Source of the DNA: Methanobacterium sp.
Lineage (GTDB): Archaea > Methanobacteriota > Methanobacteria > Methanobacteriales > Methanobacteriaceae
Reading direction: 5' to 3'
NCBI GenBank assembly: GCA_030539815.1
Contig: JAUNXM010000109.1
Coordinates: 1-6,459, forward strand
DNA: 6,459 nt
Below are positions 1 through 6,459 of this stretch, piece after piece. Every line of letters starts with the position of its first letter. Within the stretch, counting starts at the first letter, position 1. A program made the position numbers and the translations under genes. The notes under the pieces were generated by a model. That model was given only the letters and a program-made list of their open reading frames with translations, was not told where the DNA came from and did no database searches.

Positions 1-1
1 T

Positions 2-34
2 GGGGAAAGAGGTGTTAGGGGTTTACCTCTTATT
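2..34 (-). terminator. Hairpin repeat, copy A: putative terminator of the lipoprotein gene
   Basis: This 33-bp element matches 2613-2645 at 32 of 33 positions. It contains a 7-bp inverted repeat, AAGAGGT (7-13) and ACCTCTT (25-31), around an 11-nt loop. It lies about 65 bp beyond the stop of the minus-strand lipoprotein gene. The other copy sits exactly at the end of the adhesin gene, so a role in ending or stabilising minus-strand transcripts is inferred. The T-rich tail seen beyond the second copy cannot be checked here because the window ends. Confidence 0.5.
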
Positions 35-95
35 ATCCATGGTTTTTTAGTCTACACTTTTCTGAACTGATGTTCATCCCCATTAACATTTTATT

Positions 96-584
<489 letters not shown>

Positions 585-590
585 TGAAAA

Positions 591-640
591 ACCTCCCTAA
601 ACTCTTGTTAATTAATATGAACTATGAATTATATATACAT
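591..640 (-). promoter_or_regulatory. Promoter and RBS of the lipoprotein gene
   Basis: Read on the minus strand, GGGAGGT (591-597) ends 5 nt before the ATG at 584 and is a strong SD. A TATA-type box, GTATATATAAT (628-638), lies farther upstream. The usual archaeal spacing of about 25 nt would put transcription start near 608 and give a short leader of about 24 nt containing the SD. The RBS is clear; the TATA assignment is an inference in AT-rich DNA. Confidence 0.5.
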
Positions 641-741
641 TGACATTTATAGAAAAAAATTAGAAATATATCCAGCTAAATTATAGAATCCATGTCATTT
701 GTAATAATGTTCACAATTAATAAATAAACAAACGTCAATTT

Positions 742-890
742 TTAATCTGATTTGAATTTTAAATAAAAAAAGGTTAAAAATGGATTGGGTGTCCCTTATC
801 TGTTTTTCCGACTGGATTATTCCACCAGGTATTTTCCGACTGGATATTATTCCACCAAGTATACTGAGTATGGTTTCTACAATCAATATT
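742..890 (-). pseudogene. Probable relic of the 3' end of an adhesin-like gene
   Basis: Three signals occur here in the same order as at the end of the adhesin gene. First, the minus strand reads SILGGIISSRK after a hydrophobic stretch, resembling the adhesin end MVLGGFISTRKKQ. Second, CAGATAAGGG replaces the adhesin CAATAAGAGG at the stop and hairpin. Third, 742-773 matches 2582-2612 (the T-rich tail beyond the adhesin hairpin) with two mismatches and one gap. The hairpin itself is eroded. No upstream coding sequence remains. A chance resemblance in AT-rich DNA is the alternative, but the shared order argues against it. Confidence 0.4.
804..861. repeat. Tandem direct repeat, 28 and 30 bp
   Basis: Copy 1 (804-831) and copy 2 (832-861) share TTTTCCGACTGGAT followed by TATTCCACCA and GTA. 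Copy 2 has an extra AT and one G-to-A change. On the minus strand both copies read like the tail of the adhesin (GGII then S-R-K or S-E-K), so the repeat lies inside the presumed gene relic and may be a local duplication of its anchor end. Confidence 0.75.
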
Positions 891-1042
891 ACAAGTAACA
901 ATGCATTATTCCATTCACAGTGGCATAAATGTTACCAAAAAAAATGCAACTCCTGATGAATTTTTTTTAGAATTTAGTAAAGGTAATTGAAAATAAAAGG
1001 TATTAGAAAGGAAGAATAAACTCTAAAGATATAGAATTTCAG

Positions 1043-1114
1043 GTTAGGGAAACATTTAATATTTGATTAGAGAGGGAAGTTAGGGAAACATTTAATATTT
1101 GATTAGAGGAGGAA
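1043..1114 (+). repeat. 36-bp tandem duplication in the gdhA leader
   Basis: Copies 1043-1078 and 1079-1114 are contiguous and identical at 34 of 36 positions. Each holds an AT-rich core, CATTTAATATTTGATTAGAG, and ends in an SD-like purine run. The only difference swaps AG for GA, turning AGAGAGGG (copy 1) into AGAGGAGG (copy 2). Copy 2 is followed 3 nt later by ATG 1118. The AT core could be a duplicated TATA-type box, but this is not established. Confidence 0.9.
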
Positions 1115-1141
1115 TCAATGATTACCCTCCTAAATTAGGAG
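1107..1141 (+). promoter_or_regulatory. Two mutually exclusive hairpins around the gdhA leader ORF
   Basis: CCTCCT at 1126-1131 can pair in two ways. It pairs with AGGAGG at 1107-1112, the SD of the leader ORF, and AATC/GATT (1113-1116 with 1120-1123) extends this to 10 bp with a 2-nt bulge. Alternatively CTCCT (1127-1131) pairs with AGGAG at 1137-1141, the gdhA SD, leaving a 5-nt loop. Both cannot form together. The layout resembles translational attenuation, where a ribosome on the leader ORF decides which SD is exposed. The pairing is read directly from the sequence; the regulatory role is inferred. Confidence 0.4.
1118..1138 (+). CDS. Putative leader peptide MITLLN upstream of gdhA
   Basis: ATG 1118 opens a six-codon frame (M-I-T-L-L-N) that stops at TAG 1136-1138. 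It has the best SD in this region, AGAGGAGG at 1105-1112, 5 nt upstream, clearly stronger than the SD of gdhA itself. The frame is out of register with gdhA, and its stop overlaps the first G of the GGAG that serves gdhA, so translation could be coupled. The peptide has no recognisable function. The ATG could instead be fortuitous if transcription starts downstream of the SD. Confidence 0.35.
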   Translation: MITLLN

Positions 1142-1149
1142 ATGAGGAT

Positions 1150-2484
<1,335 letters not shown>

Positions 2485-2612
2485 TAACGTTATATTCCGT
2501 TATGAGTAAGATTTATTAGGTTGAATATCTTTTCCAATAAAACAAGGATTGAACACCTAATACGATTCTATTGGCCAATGGTTAATCTAATTTTAATTTA
2601 AATAAAAAAAGG
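2485..2612. other. Convergent intergenic region with inverted repeats
   Basis: Two symmetric elements lie beyond the gdhA stop. One is an 8-bp inverted repeat, TATTAGGT (2514-2521) and ACCTAATA (2555-2562), with a 33-nt loop. The other is the perfect palindrome ATTGGCCAAT (2570-2579). T-rich DNA (2589-2599) follows on the plus strand and could end gdhA transcription, since archaeal terminators are mainly T-tracts. The left edge of the adhesin-side T-rich tail (2582-2612) overlaps this zone. No gene is seen. Confidence 0.4.
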
Positions 2613-2640
2613 GGGGAAAGAGGTTTTAGGGGTTTACCTC

Positions 2641-2645
<5 letters not shown>
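2582..2645 (-). terminator. Hairpin repeat, copy B: putative adhesin terminator with T-rich tail
   Basis: Read on the minus strand, AAGAGGT and ACCTCTT (2636-2642 and 2618-2624 on the plus strand) form a 7-bp stem that overlaps the adhesin stop codon at 2641-2643. A C-run, seven T residues and further T-rich DNA follow, down to 2582. This is a plausible terminator. Its hairpin core, 2613-2645, is the near-identical partner of 2-34, and its tail resembles 742-773. Confidence 0.6.
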
Positions 2646-4733
<2,088 letters not shown>

Positions 4734-4743
<10 letters not shown>

Positions 4744-6230
4744 ATATTATGATAACCCCAACTGATACTGATTCCACCACCCCTGGCATCTCCTCCGTTA
4801 ACCTGGTTGGAACTTACACTCCCACCATTGATGTTCATGTTGGCTCCAGAGTTGTAGATACCACCACCTTCAGCGGAATATCCTGATGGTCCGGTTACTG
4901 TGTTTTGGTTGATGTTACTGTTGGTTAAGGTTAAACTACCACCATTAAGGTAGATTCCACCACCGTAACATGAGGACCCGCTTGCTTGAGCCTCATTTTT
5001 ATTGATGTTACTGTTACTGATTTCCATGTTACCATAGAAGTTGTAGATGCCTCCACCTACAGCGTAGTATCCACGTGCTATGTTACCTTCCATGTTTGTG
5101 TTATCCATAATTAAGGTCCCGTAGTTGTAGATACCACCACCATATGCGTCATCTGGGTAGGCATTCCATGCTATATTCCCTTTTATGGTGCTGTTAATGA
5201 TGGTAAGTGTGTCTTCGTTGTAGATTCCACCACCCAGAGCCTCATCACCAGAACTGACAGCGTTATTATTCTGTACGGTGCTGTCTTCAATACTCATGGC
5301 GCCATAGTTAATGATTCCCCCACCATAGGCATAGTAACCGGTAGCATAGTTGTATTCAACCGTACTACCTTTGATGGTCATGATCCCAGCGTTGTAGATT
5401 CCTCCCCCGTAACTGGATCCATAAAAAGTGGTTGGGTTGGCCTGGTTGGTCTTTACTGTGCAGTTGTTGAGGGTTAGATTACCATTGTTGAAGATTCCAC
5501 CTCCATAGACAGAACCACCGGTTACTCTTCCATTTTGTATGGTGAAATAACTCATAGTTACAATGACCCCGCCATTAATGGTTACCGGTCGTCCGTTACT
5601 GGTTCCATCAATGATGGTCCCGATTTGACTGGTGCCCACCAGGTTAACATTCTTATCGATTGTAAGGTGTTCCTGATATGTTCCATCAGCCACATTTACT
5701 GTACCATCAGGGTTTGCTTCGGTTATCCCTTTTGCAATGGTTCGGTAAGGGTTAGCATCGGTACCATCTCCAGTAGCATCGTTACCTGTGGTTGCTACGT
5801 AGACTGTGTCCATTCCTAATTTAAAGTCAGCGGTATCCCGGTAGATATTATCTTCTCCAGGAAGTACAGTTACTTCTTGAGTGGATGGTTGGTGTCCTGG
5901 TGCACTGGCGGTTACTTGGAAATTAGTGGAACTGCTTTTAAAGTTGAGAGAATAGGTACCGGCGGCGTTGGTAGTGGTTGAAATGGTTTCTCCACTACTG
6001 GTAGTGGTTACGGTTACTCCGGGGAATGGGTTTCCATCGGAACACTTCTCCACTTTACCACTGATACTAACATCCTGTAGGGTTTCTTGGGTTTCTAGAT
6101 CAGGAGTATCATTTACAGCAGATATAGTGATGTTTTCATCGGCAGTTGCTGCAGATACTGTTCCTATGCATATTAAGATGAATGCAAGTGCTAATGTCAG
6201 CTTTATTAGTTTGTTTTTTATCGTTTTCAC
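4734..6230 (-). CDS. Adhesin-like protein, N-terminal part (signal peptide, beta-helix)
   Basis: This frame of 498 codons (coordinates from the GTG at 6230) begins with a signal peptide: Lys-rich start, hydrophobic core L-A-L-A-F-I-L-I, and likely cleavage after T-V-S-A (about residue 27). Residues about 53-122 (SISGKVEKCSDG to STQEVTV) are a carboxypeptidase-regulatory/Cna-B-like beta domain. YVATTGNDATGDGTDANPY (about 144-162) is the usual entry to a pectate-lyase-like beta-helix. Nine rungs follow, with GGGI at 243, 275, 303, 333, 364, 392, 423, 455 and 484. The frame then ends abruptly in WGYHNMWP, with no stalk or anchor, so the product as it stands would be secreted but not anchored. 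The start is doubtful, because the SD abuts GTG 6230 and better fits the in-frame ATA at 6219-6221. Confidence 0.75.
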
Positions 6231-6237
6231 CTCCTTT
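6219..6237 (-). promoter_or_regulatory. Strong Shine-Dalgarno of the adhesin gene with a misplaced start
   Basis: The minus strand reads AAAGGAGGTGA (6237-6227), a near-perfect complement of the archaeal 16S rRNA 3' end. The GTG that opens the frame (6230-6228) lies inside this SD, with no spacing, which is not workable in the usual way. An in-frame ATA at 6221-6219 lies 7 nt after GGAGGT, the normal spacing, and would begin ATA-AAA-AAC-AAA, a typical signal-peptide start (M-K-N-K). No ATG, GTG or TTG follows soon after, and an in-frame TAA lies just upstream at 6239-6237. Confidence 0.6.
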
Positions 6238-6459
6238 TACAGTTTTTAATTCATATTATCATGTAATTCAAGTCGACAATGTGAACAATTTATTACACAT
6301 CCAGATATTTATCTTAAATGACAATATTGTCCACATTCGCATTAATATGTTATCACAAACCATATTAACTCTTTGCCGGAAAAGGTATGCGGAAATTCAA
6401 CTTCCGACGTGAAAATTAAACAAAATTACAAAAAAAATATATATTAATTAAAAATATCT
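6238..6459 (-). promoter_or_regulatory. Upstream region of the adhesin gene with palindromes
   Basis: This AT-rich region has no gene. It contains the perfect 12-bp palindrome GACAATATTGTC (6320-6331) and an inverted motif pair, AATGTGAACAAT (6278-6289) and ATTGTCCACATT (6326-6337), matching at 11 of 12 positions with centres 48 bp apart. These could be regulator sites. TATA-like words on the minus strand at about 6286-6295 (AATAAATTG) and 6303-6314 (AGATAAATATCT) could place transcription start upstream of the SD. Neither is decisive. The far right (6425-6459) is A/T-only DNA of unknown role. Confidence 0.35.

Larger units (their letters stand above)
585..1117. other. Non-coding region between the divergent lipoprotein and gdhA genes
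   Basis: No convincing intact gene lies here. A 68-codon open frame on the minus strand (695-901) has no SD and is better explained as debris (see 742-890). The region holds the lipoprotein promoter, a degraded adhesin 3' end with an internal 28/30-bp direct repeat, and the 36-bp tandem duplication just before gdhA. Between about 900 and 1042 I see only AT-rich DNA, including a run of eight or more T near 960, which may contain the gdhA promoter. No box could be assigned with confidence. Confidence 0.6.

Noticed and set aside
695..901. 68-residue minus-strand ORF as a real small membrane protein
   Set aside because: It has no SD, and its 3' portion is low-complexity translation of AT-rich DNA through an apparent terminator tail. 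The hydrophobic start is better explained as the relic of an adhesin anchor.
1099..1149. TTG-initiated 17-residue N-terminal extension of GdhA
   Set aside because: The TTG lies inside the tandem duplication with no SD at a suitable distance. The extension has no family similarity, and ATG 1150 puts the catalytic residues on the standard family numbering.
5535..6412. Plus-strand ORFs of 76-94 residues over the adhesin 5' end and promoter
   Set aside because: They run antisense to the signal peptide and Cna-B-like domain and into promoter DNA. Their hydrophobic stretches come from the complementary sequence, not from a gene.

Overview
The window looks like a piece of a methanogenic archaeon of the order Methanobacteriales (Methanobacterium-like). 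This rests on four things: AT-rich intergenic DNA with TATA-type promoter boxes, strong GGAGGTGA-type Shine-Dalgarno (SD) sites, an archaeal-style lipoprotein, and above all a large adhesin-like surface protein. That protein combines a beta-helix of Y-GGGI-Y-N rungs, DUF11-type domains and a C-terminal membrane anchor, as is common in these methanogens. The assignment is inferred from protein style; there is no rRNA here to prove it.

Layout. Positions 1-34 hold a hairpin repeat that closes a minus-strand unit. Positions 96-584 (minus) encode a small lipoprotein of unknown family. Positions 585-1117 are non-coding but structured: the lipoprotein promoter, what looks like a decayed 3' end of an adhesin gene (742-890), and a 36-bp tandem duplication (1043-1114) leading into gdhA. 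Positions 1150-2484 (plus) encode an NADP-type glutamate dehydrogenase whose real start is ATG 1150. A six-codon leader ORF (1118-1138) precedes it, and a CCTCCT stretch inside that ORF can pair with either of two flanking SD sites. Positions 2485-2645 are the convergent intergenic region, ending in the second copy of the hairpin repeat. Positions 2641-6230 (minus) hold one large adhesin-like gene, now split in two frames. The rest, to 6459, is its upstream region with palindromes and an inverted motif.

The adhesin locus is the main biological story. The two long minus-strand frames (498 and 700 codons) join into a single protein of about 1195 residues if two bases (one TG of a TGTG) are removed, or one is added, near 4741. 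The upstream half carries the signal peptide and nine helix rungs. The downstream half carries nine more rungs, the stalk domains and the membrane anchor. The SD of this gene sits directly against the GTG that opens the frame but is ideally placed for an in-frame ATA three codons later. The start codon may therefore also be damaged, or be a non-canonical one.

The genes do not form one pathway. gdhA serves ammonia assimilation and glutamate synthesis; the other two products are exported surface proteins. The shared theme is repeated 3'-end modules of surface-protein genes scattered around a metabolic gene, and an unusual leader in front of that gene.
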